A stretch of DNA of 64,000 bases from an uncultured Saprospiraceae bacterium (GCA_938015435.1 CALLPN010000006.1:124001-188000), one strand, 5' to 3'. Positions 17,830 through 28,495 are shown, counted from the first letter of the stretch. Numbers and translations: made by a program. Notes: a model not told the origin generated them from the sequence alone.

Positions 17830-20133
17830 ATGACCTATTTCCGATCAGTGATTACTCTTTGTATCTTACAATTGTCTTTGATATGCTGCGCTCAAGATTT
17901 TAGTGAAGTCAACTATCCAATGTCTGCTTTTGAATCTGATTTAGAATTTGGGTTCTTAGGAGGATTGATCAATCCACAGTTTAGTAATATAGATTTCAAT
18001 GGAGATGGTAATATGGACTTGTTCGTTTTTGATCGTAACGGAAATCGATCTTATGCATTTATTCATACAGGAGGAGAAGGAGTAGTTTCTTTTCAACATG
18101 CACCACAGTACGAAAGTATGTTTCCTTCTGAATTACATGATTGGGTATTATTAGTCGATTATGATGGAGATGGAATTCAAGATATCTTTGGAGCACCGCC
18201 AAGTAATAATAATGGGGTCGCGGTTTGGAAAGGCAGTGTCATCAACGGAGAATGGTCTTTTGATCAGCAAATGTTTGGAGATGCAGATCCCAACACTTTA
18301 TACTATGATTTTCCAACAGCCTCAGGTAATATGCAACGAAGACAAGTGTATGTAGCTATGAATACTGATGTGCCAGCGATAGTAGATATGGATGGTGATG
18401 GTGATATTGATATTCTTTCTTTTGAATCAGGTGGATCGTATCTTTTTTTCTATGAAAATCTGGCAGCAGATAATAATCTAGGATTGGACAGATTGGTATT
18501 CGGTACAGGAGAGACTTGTTGGGGTAAGGTAAAAGAAGATGGAACGACGCCAGCTATTGAACTGAATGCTGATACTAATCCAAATAATGGTACATGTCTA
18601 TTGTTTACTATGTTAGATGACGAGGGTCCACTGGCAACTGAGCGTCATAGTGGATCTACAGTTACTGCTTTTGACGGAGATGGAGATGGAGATATGGATG
18701 TAGTACTCGGAGATATTGGTACAGAGACTTTGATATATCTACAGAACGGGGGAGATACTGATTTAGCTCGAATTGATTTGATTATTGAAAAGTATCCAGA
18801 ATCAGAAGGTGGTGTCAATCAACATATAAATCCAGCGGCGTTTTATGTTGATGTAGATAATGATGGTAACAGAGATTTTGTGTCCTGTTCCATAGCTAAG
18901 GTAAGTGGCATCAATCTAAATCATATTTGGTATTATAATAATACTAATACGGATGCTTCACCAGTTTTCGTTTTGGATAGAAAAGACTTTCTTATGGACG
19001 AATCAATAAATATTGGCAGATATACAACACCGACATTTGTAGATTATAATGCGGATGGTCTTATTGATATATTAGTGGGTAGTAGCGGCTACCAATTGAC
19101 TAGTTCAACGAGTCGAATAGGTTTACATTTATTCGAAAATGTAGGAACCGAAACGGAACCTGCTTTTGATTTGGTAGACGATGATTACCTATCATTTTCA
19201 AGTCTTCTAGAGTTTAGTATCAGGCTAGCACCTGCCTTTGGTGATTTGGATGGTGATGGCGACCAAGATCTTATCGTTTGTGATAGAAGTAGTGGTCCCA
19301 ATAATGGAGATTTATTCTACTTTGAAAATACGGGAGGAGCAAATATGCCTGTTGAATTTAATGGATATTTGTCTGAATATATGAATATAGATCCAGGAGC
19401 AAATCTAATTCCTCAGATTGTCGATTTGAATCAAGATGGATTGAATGATATTGTTTTAGGAGAAGTAAATACAAATGGGTCTGACGGAAACTTTAGAGCG
19501 ATTAATTATTTTCAAAATATAGGAACAGCTACACAACCTATGTTTAATCCTGCAGAGAATGAAAGTCCTAATTCGAATGGGATAATTCCTTTGTCTAGTA
19601 ATACTATAAAGTCCAATGCGCCTTATTTTTATCAAGCAGAAGATGATCTTCTATTATTTACGGGTTCCGATGCCGGAGAAATCCGAGTTTGGAATAATTA
19701 CGATCAGGATACGAAGCTTTTTTCTGCTAAGGACGATCATCTTGGTAATTTGAAAATTGGTAGAAATACGGTTCCTGCGGTTTATGATATTGATAATGAT
19801 GGTTTTTTAGAGCTGTTGATTGGTAATGCAAGAGGGGGGATAGACTTTTATAATACGTCCTATTCTGTACAAGGTTTGGATACAAGTGTAGCAGATGATT
19901 CTGCTGTAGAAGCTATTATCTATCCTAATCCTACCACAGGTGCTTTTCAGATATTGACAGACGAAGTGTTAAGTAAAATAACTCTATACGATATAAGAGG
20001 AAAGCTTATGCAAGAGTGGAATTCTGCTAATAATCACTATCAAATGGATGACATTCAATCAGGAACATATCTAGTGAAATTGGATGCTGCAGACGGTCGC
20101 AATTCAATTTTTAAATTGATTTTAACTAAATAA
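17830..20133 (+). CDS. Secreted FG-GAP/VCBS repeat protein with T9SS sorting domain
   Basis: 767 residues with a signal peptide ending near CCAQ (about residue 22). Many FG-GAP/VCBS blades follow, each with an Asp-rich calcium loop such as 'DFNGDGNMDLFVFD', 'DYDGDGIQDIFG', 'DMDGDGDIDILSF', 'DGDGDGDMDVVLG' and 'DLDGDGDQDLIV'. They imply a beta-propeller adhesin-like body. The end is a T9SS sorting domain ('IIYPNPTTGAFQI', then 'GTYLVKLDAADG'). Likely a cell-surface or secreted binding protein; no catalytic motif seen. Confidence 0.88.
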   Translation: MTYFRSVITLCILQLSLICCAQDFSEVNYPMSAFESDLEFGFLGGLINPQFSNIDFNGDGNMDLFVFDRNGNRSYAFIHTGGEGVVSFQHAPQYESMFPSELHDWVLLVDYDGDGIQDIFGAPPSNNNGVAVWKGSVINGEWSFDQQMFGDADPNTLYYDFPTASGNMQRRQVYVAMNTDVPAIVDMDGDGDIDILSFESGGSYLFFYENLAADNNLGLDRLVFGTGETCWGKVKEDGTTPAIELNADTNPNNGTCLLFTMLDDEGPLATERHSGSTVTAFDGDGDGDMDVVLGDIGTETLIYLQNGGDTDLARIDLIIEKYPESEGGVNQHINPAAFYVDVDNDGNRDFVSCSIAKVSGINLNHIWYYNNTNTDASPVFVLDRKDFLMDESINIGRYTTPTFVDYNADGLIDILVGSSGYQLTSSTSRIGLHLFENVGTETEPAFDLVDDDYLSFSSLLEFSIRLAPAFGDLDGDGDQDLIVCDRSSGPNNGDLFYFENTGGANMPVEFNGYLSEYMNIDPGANLIPQIVDLNQDGLNDIVLGEVNTNGSDGNFRAINYFQNIGTATQPMFNPAENESPNSNGIIPLSSNTIKSNAPYFYQAEDDLLLFTGSDAGEIRVWNNYDQDTKLFSAKDDHLGNLKIGRNTVPAVYDIDNDGFLELLIGNARGGIDFYNTSYSVQGLDTSVADDSAVEAIIYPNPTTGAFQILTDEVLSKITLYDIRGKLMQEWNSANNHYQMDDIQSGTYLVKLDAADGRNSIFKLILTK

Positions 20134-20183
20134 TTATTATACGAAATTATCGTTTAAGTCCTAATTTAAGTAATTCGACGAGT

Positions 20184-20708
20184 ATGGAATACCAATTGCG
20201 TAGATGGCAAGAATCTGATAAACCGAGCTTGATCAAGCATGCCAATAATAAGAAGATCGCGATGTATCTCCGTAATGGATTTGCATATCCATACACCGAA
20301 AAGACAGCAGATTTTTTCCTTGGAATGGTTAGAGATAATCCAGATATACCAATCTTTGCAATACTTGTAAATGGGGTTGCTGTTGGAGGAGTAGGTTTGT
20401 ATCCTCAAAAAGATATCTACATTAAGAATGCTGAAATAGGCTATTGGCTATCTGAAGAGTACTGGGGCAAAGGGATAATGACAAAAGCCATCAATGAAAT
20501 ACTTGTTTATGGTTGGAAACACCTTGAGATCGATCGAGTGGTAGCTATTGTTTTTGGAACGAATATAGGTTCTATCAAAGTAGCCGAAAAATGCGGTTTT
20601 CAGTTAGAAGGCACATTGTCTAAGACTATATACAAGTTTGGAAAGTATGAGGACGAATTGATCTATGGAATTAGAAGACCTCTTTCTTCAAATGTGCCAT
20701 CATCGTAA
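20184..20708 (+). CDS. GNAT family N-acetyltransferase (RimJ/RimL type)
   Basis: 174-residue acetyl-CoA-dependent transferase. 'EIGYWLSEEYWGKGIMTKAI' is the RimJ/RimL-type acetyl-CoA loop, and 'NIGSIKVAEKCGFQLEGTL' is the usual motif B. This subgroup acetylates protein N-termini, amino acids or small amines; the substrate cannot be read from sequence. It lies 50 bases after the FG-GAP gene, which has no functional link. Confidence 0.85.
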   Translation: MEYQLRRWQESDKPSLIKHANNKKIAMYLRNGFAYPYTEKTADFFLGMVRDNPDIPIFAILVNGVAVGGVGLYPQKDIYIKNAEIGYWLSEEYWGKGIMTKAINEILVYGWKHLEIDRVVAIVFGTNIGSIKVAEKCGFQLEGTLSKTIYKFGKYEDELIYGIRRPLSSNVPSS

Positions 20709-20800
20709 AAATCGACATTGAAAATTATTATTTTTTATTAATCAACCGTCTAAGAAAGTCAGGAATCGATATCAGTACATTTATTTATGAGCTCATAGGT

Positions 20801-21700
20801 TTAGGAGTATAAAATCAAAAATACTCCTATCATAATTCCAGCTAATGGTATTAGTTTTTTTCGCTTGTTTTTTTCCTTGAAAACTAATCCACCAATCACA
20901 ACAGCAATTATTAGTTGACTACGCTTGATGGCAGACAATAACATGATCAAAGCATCAGGGTCTTGTAGAGCTTTAAAGTAACAATAGTCGGCCGCTTGTA
21001 GTAATACACCCACAGCAATAATGGACCATCTAAAATTAAAGGCTTTTCGTTTTTCAGCGTATGGAAACCAAGTAATCAATAAGATGATAACTAATATCAG
21101 TATAGTATAGAGGCAAAACCAAAACTGTAAGGTTTGTGGATTTAGATTCAAATTTTGAATTAAAAATTTATCATACAACCCACTACTAGCGCCTAAGAAT
21201 GTTGCTCCAATAATAGCAAAGATCCACTTGTTTCTTTTAAAGTCAATACCTTCTTTCTTCCCTATTCTCGAATATAGCATGACCGAGAAGATGATTAGAA
21301 AAAATCCTATCCATTGGTACAAATTGGGGCTTTCTTTGTATATCAAAATAGCACCTATAAATGTAAAGAATGGTCCAGCGGATCTTATAGGCGTGACAAT
21401 TGTAAGAGGTAAATGTTTTAAAGCTTGATAGGCCAATATCCATGAGCCAGCCATTAAAATTGATTTTATGAAAACAAAACCATGAGTGGATAAAGAAATT
21501 TGCTGAAAATCAAAACCCTTCGCTGATGCGTAATCTGGGTAAAGAAGATAATATATATAGAAAGTGGATACAAATAAAAAACCACTAGAAACGGTTCCCA
21601 GAAGTACGGGGAACACTTCATTTCCTTCAACGGCATGTTTTTTACATAGGTTCTGTAAACCTAGAAAAAGTGCTGCCAATAAACCCAAATACATCCACAT
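20801..21700 (-). CDS. EamA/DMT superfamily transporter
   Basis: Inner-membrane permease with about ten hydrophobic segments in two EamA halves; each half has its helix-4-like motif ('PIRSAGPFFTFIGAILIYKE' in the first; 'AIKRSQLIIAVVIGGLVFKE' in the second). ATG 21700 (299 residues) is preferred to a TTG at 21742, because the former begins right before the first helix and matches the usual family length. Substrate unknown. It faces convergently toward the acetyltransferase gene. Confidence 0.8.
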   Translation of the reverse strand: MWMYLGLLAALFLGLQNLCKKHAVEGNEVFPVLLGTVSSGFLFVSTFYIYYLLYPDYASAKGFDFQQISLSTHGFVFIKSILMAGSWILAYQALKHLPLTIVTPIRSAGPFFTFIGAILIYKESPNLYQWIGFFLIIFSVMLYSRIGKKEGIDFKRNKWIFAIIGATFLGASSGLYDKFLIQNLNLNPQTLQFWFCLYTILILVIILLITWFPYAEKRKAFNFRWSIIAVGVLLQAADYCYFKALQDPDALIMLLSAIKRSQLIIAVVIGGLVFKEKNKRKKLIPLAGIMIGVFLILYS

Positions 21701-21903
21701 GCCGCGAATATAGTTTTTTAAGCTAATTACAGGGAGTCGCAATGAATAATTTGAAAGTGAAGTTATAAGCTCCTTCAGTCATATGAATCGATTCGGAGCC
21801 ATTGCGATTTATAATAATCACATATTTGCAATCCCAATAAATTAAGATTCTATCAATTTCTATTTTAGCATCAGCCATTAGGAAAAATCATATATTTGCG
21901 CAT

Positions 21904-23445
21904 ATGAACGAAAAGATCATCATACTTGATTTTGGATCTCAGTTTACCCAATTAATAGCACGTAGATTGCGTGAAATAGGGATTTACTGCGAGATCAAGC
22001 CTTATAATAAGGTGACTAGCGTCGATGCTGATACCAAGGCTATTATTCTTTCTGGAAGCCCATTTTCAGTATTAGATGAAAATGCTTTGATGCCTGATAT
22101 TCAGCACCTTATTGGTACAATACCTATTATGGCAGTTTGCTATGGTGCACAATGGATGGCCAAGACACAAGGTGGGATTGTACATAAGAGTAATAAAAGA
22201 GAATACGGAAAAGCTAAACTCAACTTTGAAATTAAAGACGATCCTCTATTTAGAGGTGTAGAAGATGGTGCGCAAGTATGGATGTCGCATAGTGATTCTG
22301 TACTATCAGTGCCAGAAGGATTTGAAGTGATAGCGAGTACAGCAGATATACCGGTAGCGGCCTATAGGTCTGCAGCGGGTAAATATGACCATCAGGTATA
22401 TTGTGTTCAATTTCATCCGGAGGTAACACACAGTCTACAAGGCAAAGAGTTACTAGAAAATTTCGTAAAGACAATAGCGGGTTGTAGATGTGATTGGACT
22501 CCTGCGTCATTCATAGATATGACGATAGAAGAGCTAAGAGCTAAAGTAGGTGATGAGCATGTCGTGTTGGGGCTCTCAGGAGGTGTGGATAGTACAGTAG
22601 CGGCCTCACTATTGCACAAAGCGATTGGAGATCAATTGCATTGTATATTTTTGGATAATGGCCTTCTACGTAAAAATGAATTCACAGAAGTGATGAAGTC
22701 ATATGAAGGTATGGGATTCAACATCACCGGAGTAGACGCGACCGACGACTTTTTGGACGAGTTAGAAGGAGTATTTGATCCTGAAGAAAAGCGTAAAATT
22801 ATCGGAAGAGTATTTATAGAAGTATTTCAACGAGAAGCTAAGAAAATCAATAATGCTGCCTGGTTAGGTCAAGGAACGATTTATCCGGATGTGATAGAAT
22901 CAGTTTCTGTGCATGGACCGTCAGTAACCATCAAATCTCACCATAATGTAGGTGGATTACCGGATCTTTTGGATCTTAAGATAGTTGAGCCTTTACGTAT
23001 GTTATTCAAAGACGAAGTGCGTAGAGTAGGAAGGGAGCTAGGTCTATCGGAACATTTGGTAGGTAGGCATCCATTTCCAGGGCCAGGATTAGCCATAAGA
23101 GTACTTGGTCCATTGGATAGAGATAGAATAAAATTATGTCAAGAAGCGGACGCGGTATACATTAATCTATTGCGTGAGCATAACTTATATGATAAGGTCT
23201 GGCAAGCTGGTGCGATCCTCTTACCAGTACAGTCCGTTGGTGTAATGGGAGACGAACGTACATACGAATTTACGATTGCGCTTCGTTGTGTTAACTCAGT
23301 GGATGGTATGACTGCGGAATGGAGTCCACTTCCTCATGAGTTTCTTGCTAAAGTATCAAGTGAGATTATTAATAAAATAAAAGGTATAAACAGAGTTGTA
23401 TATGATATCAGCACCAAGCCACCAGCGACTATTGAATGGGAGTAA
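21904..23445 (+). CDS. guaA: GMP synthase (glutamine-hydrolysing)
   Basis: Cytoplasmic enzyme converting XMP to GMP with ATP and glutamine. The class I amidotransferase domain has Cys79 (VCYGAQ) and the His171/Glu173 pair (FHPEV). The PP-loop ATPase has SGGVDST (225-231). The C-terminal dimerisation domain ends in '[14 protein letters not shown]', the near-invariant GuaA end. Full length (513 residues). Its last 44 bases overlap the start of the downstream lipoprotein gene. A TATATTTG box only 6 bases before the ATG (21891-21898) resembles a -7 element but would imply a leaderless message. Confidence 0.98.
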   Translation: MNEKIIILDFGSQFTQLIARRLREIGIYCEIKPYNKVTSVDADTKAIILSGSPFSVLDENALMPDIQHLIGTIPIMAVCYGAQWMAKTQGGIVHKSNKREYGKAKLNFEIKDDPLFRGVEDGAQVWMSHSDSVLSVPEGFEVIASTADIPVAAYRSAAGKYDHQVYCVQFHPEVTHSLQGKELLENFVKTIAGCRCDWTPASFIDMTIEELRAKVGDEHVVLGLSGGVDSTVAASLLHKAIGDQLHCIFLDNGLLRKNEFTEVMKSYEGMGFNITGVDATDDFLDELEGVFDPEEKRKIIGRVFIEVFQREAKKINNAAWLGQGTIYPDVIESVSVHGPSVTIKSHHNVGGLPDLLDLKIVEPLRMLFKDEVRRVGRELGLSEHLVGRHPFPGPGLAIRVLGPLDRDRIKLCQEADAVYINLLREHNLYDKVWQAGAILLPVQSVGVMGDERTYEFTIALRCVNSVDGMTAEWSPLPHEFLAKVSSEIINKIKGINRVVYDISTKPPATIEWE

Positions 23446-24799
23446 GATATTTGTAATCTTTTTGTTCGCGCTTCTTCTTACGGCTTGCGGTGGAACAGAA
23501 AAAATTACGAAACGACCCACTTCGAAAAAGAGAACTGGAAGATCATCTTTTCCTCCTAAGAAGAGGCAAAAAGTAGCCAAAGTAGATACTGTTCAATGGA
23601 CAGAAATTAAGACAGACACGAAGTCTGAAAATACTGGCACATCTTCTAGTTACAGTGAATCTTCTAAGAAAGATCACTATAATATAGCTATGCTCATCCC
23701 TCTTAAGTCTAAAGAATACAATAATACAGGAAAGGGAAATGTCCGTATGATGAATTATTATGCTGGTGCCAAGATAGCCTTGGACAAATTAGAAAATGAA
23801 GGCGCCAACATGACTATGACCACCATTGATATCGGAGATGGCGGTTCTATTACTGCTAAGCTGAATGAAGCGAAATCTGTGGGGGCAGATGTAATTATCG
23901 GCCCAAATAAAAGTGATGATCTGACTAAAGCGGCTGCATTTGCCAAAAAGGAAAAGATCACCTTGGTCTCACCTTGGTACTCAAGTAGTAAGACCACTAG
24001 TGATAATCCTTATTACGTTCAACTGAAGTCATCATTGTTAGACCACTATCAAAAAATGGTAGAACATGTAAGTCAAAATTATAAAGTTGACGAAGTGGTG
24101 CTTCTTGGTCAGGAAGGAAATAAATATGATAAGAAAAGAGCTAAGTACATACAGAAATTAGCTCGTACGCATTACAGATCTAATGAACGTACACCTATAG
24201 CAGAGTATTTTATACCACTAGATTCATTAAAAGAATCGCGTATGGTGTTCTATGATCATCTAGCGCTGGAAGAAGGAGAAGCGCCAAAGACTAAAGTGTT
24301 TTTAATTCCTAATATGCTTAGTAAAGATGAGTCATTTATCTATGGTGCTATACGTAGATTGACTGCAGAAAGAGGACAGAATAATGTCATCGTTTATGGT
24401 ATGCCTATTGTTTTGGATTCTGAAAAATTGACATTTGATAATTTTCATGGGACCTCTACACATGTAGTTACTTCTAATTTTGTGGATTCAAAAGATAGAG
24501 AGGTTGCTCAATTTAAGAGTAAATACTATGATACATATGGAGCAATACCTTCCAATGAGGCTTACGAAGGATATGATATGATGCTCTATATAGGAAGAGC
24601 GATGATGGAACACGGAAGTGGATTTCAATACAAAATGAATCAAGATTCCAGAGGGTTGTTACAAAGTACGATCGCATTATATCCAAAGTATAAAAAGGAT
24701 GATGAAAATATCACTACTGGAAAGAAGATAGATTACTTCGCAAATAAAAATATTGACGTAATCTACTTTAAGGACAATAAATTTCAGAGAAAGAAATAG
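23402..24799 (+). CDS. Periplasmic-binding-protein-like lipoprotein (type 1 fold)
   Basis: 465-residue lipoprotein (lipobox LLLTAC) with a basic, Ser-rich linker, then a type 1 periplasmic-binding fold like amino-acid ABC receptors or LpoA-type activators: '[11 protein letters not shown]', '[19 protein letters not shown]', '[11 protein letters not shown]' and 'LVSPWYSSS'. No ABC permease is near, so uptake is unproven and a scaffold or PBP-activator role is possible. Starts at TTG 23396, ATG 23402 and TTG 23432 are all open; ATG 23402 is chosen, though TTG 23432 would give a shorter n-region and only a 14-base overlap with guaA. Confidence 0.75.
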   Translation: MISAPSHQRLLNGSKIFVIFLFALLLTACGGTEKITKRPTSKKRTGRSSFPPKKRQKVAKVDTVQWTEIKTDTKSENTGTSSSYSESSKKDHYNIAMLIPLKSKEYNNTGKGNVRMMNYYAGAKIALDKLENEGANMTMTTIDIGDGGSITAKLNEAKSVGADVIIGPNKSDDLTKAAAFAKKEKITLVSPWYSSSKTTSDNPYYVQLKSSLLDHYQKMVEHVSQNYKVDEVVLLGQEGNKYDKKRAKYIQKLARTHYRSNERTPIAEYFIPLDSLKESRMVFYDHLALEEGEAPKTKVFLIPNMLSKDESFIYGAIRRLTAERGQNNVIVYGMPIVLDSEKLTFDNFHGTSTHVVTSNFVDSKDREVAQFKSKYYDTYGAIPSNEAYEGYDMMLYIGRAMMEHGSGFQYKMNQDSRGLLQSTIALYPKYKKDDENITTGKKIDYFANKNIDVIYFKDNKFQRKK

Positions 24800-24817
24800 T
24801 TATCGTAAGTAGGATTT

Positions 24818-25489
24818 ATGTTATCAGGGATCACAGAGAGTAGAAAGAAAAATTACGAAGAACTAGCAGCTCGACGCCAGTCTGGTCTTACGATAGTACT
24901 CGAAAATGTACACGATCCGCATAACGTTGGAGCGGTATTGCGATCTTGTGATTCTGCAGGTATACAAGAAATTTATATTCTTTATACTCAGGATCACATG
25001 AAGTTGAAAAACTTTAAGATCGGTAAGACTACGAGCTCAGGAGCATGGAAGTATATAGAAGTAAATCTCTTCGATGATCGAGAAGAATGCTTTAAAGTAA
25101 TCAAGTCAAAGTATGATAAAGTATGGGCCACACACCTCGGTGAAAAGAGTGTGGGTATGCATGATATTGTCATGACTGAATCTATCGCACTACTATTTGG
25201 GAATGAGCACGCTGGAGTGACTCCAGAGACATTAGCATATTGTGATGGGAATTACATCATTCCTCAGATGGGAATTACACAAAGCCTTAATATATCAGTT
25301 GCTTGTGCAGTCTCCGTGTATGAAGCCCTTCGCCAAAGGATCGCGGCAGATATGTATAGCGAAATCTATGATGAAAATAACCCTGTCCATGCGGCTAGGT
25401 TCAATCAATACTTGACCTCTCATATGCAATCATTGCAGAATGTGAAGCGTGAGAGACATCACAATGTAAAGAAGTATTCAAGTAAGTAA
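24818..25489 (+). CDS. trmH: tRNA (guanosine-18-2'-O)-methyltransferase TrmH
   Basis: SPOUT-class 2'-O-methyltransferase with the trefoil-knot SAM site. The three family motifs are present: 'ENVHDPHNVGAVLRSCDSAG' (about 28-47), 'LLFGNEHAGVT' and 'IPQMGITQSLNISVACAVSV'. The C-terminal extension ('VKRERHHNVKKYSSK') is basic, as in TrmH. 223 residues is typical. It lies 18 bases after the lipoprotein gene and is probably co-transcribed. RlmB-like rRNA methylases are the alternative, but the short N-terminus favours TrmH. Confidence 0.85.
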   Translation: MLSGITESRKKNYEELAARRQSGLTIVLENVHDPHNVGAVLRSCDSAGIQEIYILYTQDHMKLKNFKIGKTTSSGAWKYIEVNLFDDREECFKVIKSKYDKVWATHLGEKSVGMHDIVMTESIALLFGNEHAGVTPETLAYCDGNYIIPQMGITQSLNISVACAVSVYEALRQRIAADMYSEIYDENNPVHAARFNQYLTSHMQSLQNVKRERHHNVKKYSSK

Positions 25490-25557
25490 TTTTCGAGATT
25501 CCTCTGACTTTTGAAATAATTGGTTTTCTTTGTTTATAATTAAATAAAATACGGACT

Positions 25558-26049
25558 ATGAAATTAGTACAAATATCATTTCTATTCATTGCATTGATAG
25601 TTACAGTAAGTTGTAAGCATAATGATAAGCCTACAGCGACAGATGAGAAAGGACAGTATTTTGGAGAGAAGATCAGTGATGAAGGTGTAATTACATACGA
25701 CGAGCTAATCGCTAAGATGGGCCAAGCAGAAGAGGTCGAAGCAGTCGTAGTAGGCACAGTGGAATCTGTATGTCAAGCTAAAGGATGTTGGATGAATATC
25801 GTCTCAACTGATGGCAGTACTAAAGAAGAAATGTTTGTAAAGTTTAAGGACTATGGGTTCTTTATGCCACTAGATATCTCTGGCAAAGAAGTGATCATGA
25901 GAGGGAAAGCATATAAAGAAGAAACATCAGTTGATGAACTTAGACATTACGCTGAGGATGAAGGGAAGTCAGAAGAAGAAATAGCTGCAATCACAGAGCC
26001 AATTGTAGAGCTCAAATTTATGGCTGACGGTGTAATCTTAAAGCCATAG
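25558..26049 (+). CDS. DUF4920 domain lipoprotein
   Basis: 163-residue predicted lipoprotein (lipobox TVSC). The mature part matches the DUF4920 pattern: 'YGEKI/YFGEKISDEGVIT', the cysteine pair in 'ESVCQAKGCWMNI', and 'FVKFKDYGFFMPLDISGKEV'. The OB-like domain and Cys pair suggest metal or redox binding, but no function is established. It starts a small forward group of envelope genes. Confidence 0.8.
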   Translation: MKLVQISFLFIALIVTVSCKHNDKPTATDEKGQYFGEKISDEGVITYDELIAKMGQAEEVEAVVVGTVESVCQAKGCWMNIVSTDGSTKEEMFVKFKDYGFFMPLDISGKEVIMRGKAYKEETSVDELRHYAEDEGKSEEEIAAITEPIVELKFMADGVILKP

Positions 26050-26062
26050 GCTATTTTAAATT

Positions 26063-26467
26063 ATGAGATCAATTTTATCGATTATTGCAGGTGTTGTAGT
26101 AGGTGTATTTGGTGTTTTTTTAATCGAAATGATTAATCTAAGCATATATCCTATGCCTGGGGATTTGGATGTCCAAGATCCAACCCAGATGAGTAGTTAT
26201 CTAAAGCAGCTTCCTTATGCGGCATTTACATTAATCATCTTAGCTCATGTTGTAGGTGCTTTCATAGCTGCTTTTATAGCGGGTATGGTATCTAGGTCTA
26301 GTAGATTTAATATTGGGTTATTAGCTGGTGGAGTATTGTTGTTTTTTACAATTTGGAATGCCGTGACGATTGGGCAACCCAATCTTATTAGTGTAACGGA
26401 TATTGTGCTTACATCTTTCGCAGCTATTCTAGGTGCGAAAATAGGGGCTTCTCGGATTGTGGGTTGA
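26063..26467 (+). CDS. Small integral membrane protein
   Basis: 134 residues, four predicted membrane helices (about 4-24, 50-75, 80-100 and 108-128). It lies 13 bases after the DUF4920 gene and its end is close to the next acetyltransferase gene. No family motif is recognised with confidence; the glycine-rich helices 'IIAGVVVGVFGVFLIEMINL' and 'ILGAKIGASRIVG' look like small YeaQ/CrgA-sized membrane proteins, but this is a guess. Function unknown. Confidence 0.65.
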   Translation: MRSILSIIAGVVVGVFGVFLIEMINLSIYPMPGDLDVQDPTQMSSYLKQLPYAAFTLIILAHVVGAFIAAFIAGMVSRSSRFNIGLLAGGVLLFFTIWNAVTIGQPNLISVTDIVLTSFAAILGAKIGASRIVG

Positions 26468-26483
26468 TCTATATCAAAACGTA

Positions 26484-26939
26484 ATGAATCTAACATTTAG
26501 AAAGTGTAATTGGCAAAGTGAAGATTTCATTTATCTAGTATCTAAATTGGATAAAGACCTTTCTATAAGAGATGGAGACGAGCACGATTTTTATCATCAA
26601 TATAATAGTATAGATCAATTGGATTATGTAATCGTGGCATATGCTGACGATTGCGCAATAGGTTGTGGAGCCATAAAGCCTTATCGTAAAGGTACTGCTG
26701 AAGTCAAGAGAATGTATGTCGATGATAAACTCAGAGGACAAAGAGTAGCGACTAAGCTTTTAAAGGAATTAGAAGAATGGGCGATTACCGAGGATTTTAC
26801 AAAATTAATCTTAGAAACTGGAATACGTAATCCTGAAGCTATTGCCGTATACCGTAGATGTGGGTATCAACGAATAGAAAATTATGATCAATACGCAGAA
26901 ATGGAATGTAGTGTTTGTTTTGCTAAAGAGCTAGTATAA
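26484..26939 (+). CDS. GNAT family N-acetyltransferase
   Basis: 151-residue acetyltransferase starting at the ATG at 26484 (an in-frame TTG at 26457 would overlap the previous gene). Motif A, 'VKRMYVDDKLRGQRVATKLL', carries the R/Q-x-x-G-x-A pyrophosphate-binding loop. 'ETGIRNPEAIAVYRRCGYQ' is motif B. Substrate unknown; the short form resembles ElaA or YjdJ-like stand-alone GNATs. Confidence 0.85.
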   Translation: MNLTFRKCNWQSEDFIYLVSKLDKDLSIRDGDEHDFYHQYNSIDQLDYVIVAYADDCAIGCGAIKPYRKGTAEVKRMYVDDKLRGQRVATKLLKELEEWAITEDFTKLILETGIRNPEAIAVYRRCGYQRIENYDQYAEMECSVCFAKELV

Positions 26940-26966
26940 CCTATATTGAGGGAATAATACATAGTT

Positions 26967-27527
26967 ATGAGACTCAGATATAATTCCCCTGTAATATTGA
27001 CTTTTGCTTTTGTTTGTGCCTTGGCCTTTTTCTTAAATAAAGGAATGGCAGGAGCTCTATCAAACATCTTGTCGGTTGGAACAAGTATTAATTGGAAGGA
27101 CCCACTTTCTATTATTACTCTATTAACTCATTCTATAGGACATTCTTCGGTAGATCACCTATTGGGTAATATGACATTCATCCTTTTGCTAGGACCTATT
27201 GTCGAGGAAAAGTACGGGTCTCGAAGTACCTTAATCATGATTCTGGTTACCGCATTGATTACGGGGATCTTAAACATATCATTTTTTGATACAGGTCTAC
27301 TTGGAGCAAGTGGAATAGTATTTATGCTTATCTTATTAGTCAGTTTTACTAATGTAAAGTCAGGAGAGATTCCAATAACTTTTATATTAGTAGCATTACT
27401 ATTTGTTGGAAAGGAAGTATGGCAATCTCTTGGTGAAGACAGAGTTTCGCAGTTTGCTCATATAATAGGAGGAGTCTGCGGAAGTGTTTTTGGGTTTGTT
27501 GGCAATAAGAACAGACTTACAGATTAG
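26967..27527 (+). CDS. Rhomboid-family intramembrane serine protease
   Basis: 186-residue polytopic protein with six hydrophobic segments. The catalytic serine is Ser115 in GASG (113-116) and the partner histidine is His165 in 'FAHIIGG'; the conserved His-xx-xx-Asn ('HLLGNM') follows in an early helix. It cleaves helices within the inner membrane. It is the last forward gene before the reverse glycan cluster. A weak convergent hairpin (TTAGCA/TGCTAA, about 27523-27544) follows the stop. Confidence 0.85.
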   Translation: MRLRYNSPVILTFAFVCALAFFLNKGMAGALSNILSVGTSINWKDPLSIITLLTHSIGHSSVDHLLGNMTFILLLGPIVEEKYGSRSTLIMILVTALITGILNISFFDTGLLGASGIVFMLILLVSFTNVKSGEIPITFILVALLFVGKEVWQSLGEDRVSQFAHIIGGVCGSVFGFVGNKNRLTD

Positions 27528-27564
27528 CAATTTCTTATGCTAACTGACTATTCCGATATAATAA

Positions 27565-28338
27565 TTACTTCTTACCTTTTACAAATTCTAGCCTGGCAAC
27601 GTCTTTCTTAGAACCAAAGATTTTATCTAAAATCTTAGTAAAAGGAAGCGTAATATTTTGGAGTAGGGTAGAGATTCCATTGAGAGGTTCTCCTTCTTGT
27701 CTCTTACTAGGATTAAGGCCTTTTCTAATGGCTCCTGAAACGAAGTAACTTGATCTTATGTTGATATACTCTGTAGATGCTAATGTGAAGCCATGAGGTT
27801 TTATAAGATCTGCATAGTATTGAACAGGACGTGCATAGCATAGATCATCTCCTTTAAGTACGGAATCGATCTTTTCAAATAAGTATATCTTATCTTTACT
27901 GACTCGACATATCTCATCTAGAATAGTACGCATCATCTGATCATCAGTATTATGCTGGAGAACAGTAGCAGTAAATACGATATCAAAAGTGTTATCTTCA
28001 AAAGGTAATGAAGTCCCATCTATCTTTACCAATTCGACAAAATCACTATTGTTAGCCCTTGCTAACTTGATCATTTCTGCTGAAATATCTGCTCCAACTA
28101 GTCGAGCAGGCTTTAAATTCGAAATTTCTTTAAGATTACCACCTGGACCATTTCCTATTTCAAGAACAGATTTTCCTTCAAAACTAACTGCTTTAAGCAT
28201 TTCTAGGAACCTCTGACGCTTGTATCTATAGAATGGCTCGTCATCACCAGCGACTACATTACGCCCTTCTCTAGACTTGATCCTTTTTGCTACATCTGAC
28301 CAATAGCTCTCTGGATGATATGATGGTTTTTTACTCAC
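27565..28338 (-). CDS. Class I SAM-dependent methyltransferase
   Basis: 257 residues with the Rossmann-type SAM motif 'VLEIGNGPGGNLKEI', motif II 'LVGADISAEMIKLAR' and 'FDIVFTATVLQH'. The methyltransf_11 core is complete. The start is a GTG at 28338; no ATG lies near the N-terminus. It ends the reverse envelope-glycan cluster, so a sugar or lipid substrate is possible but not shown. The basic C-terminal tail is unassigned. Confidence 0.8.
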   Translation of the reverse strand: MSKKPSYHPESYWSDVAKRIKSREGRNVVAGDDEPFYRYKRQRFLEMLKAVSFEGKSVLEIGNGPGGNLKEISNLKPARLVGADISAEMIKLARANNSDFVELVKIDGTSLPFEDNTFDIVFTATVLQHNTDDQMMRTILDEICRVSKDKIYLFEKIDSVLKGDDLCYARPVQYYADLIKPHGFTLASTEYINIRSSYFVSGAIRKGLNPSKRQEGEPLNGISTLLQNITLPFTKILDKIFGSKKDVARLEFVKGKK

Positions 28339-28495
28339 AGTAATGCTTGCTTTCTTCTAGTGAAATTTGAAAGCACAATTATAGTGAAATAAATGCTTTA
28401 AACACTCAATAATCGCAATAGCTATAAGGTAAATTGTCGGATTAAGATGATAGAGCTATATCGTTTAAGCATTTTGGCTAATCAAACAATAAAAG

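Noticed and set aside
21891..21898. TATATTTG box six bases ahead of guaA as a promoter
   Set aside because: It matches the -7 consensus, but the spacing would make a leaderless message and no -33 element is seen.
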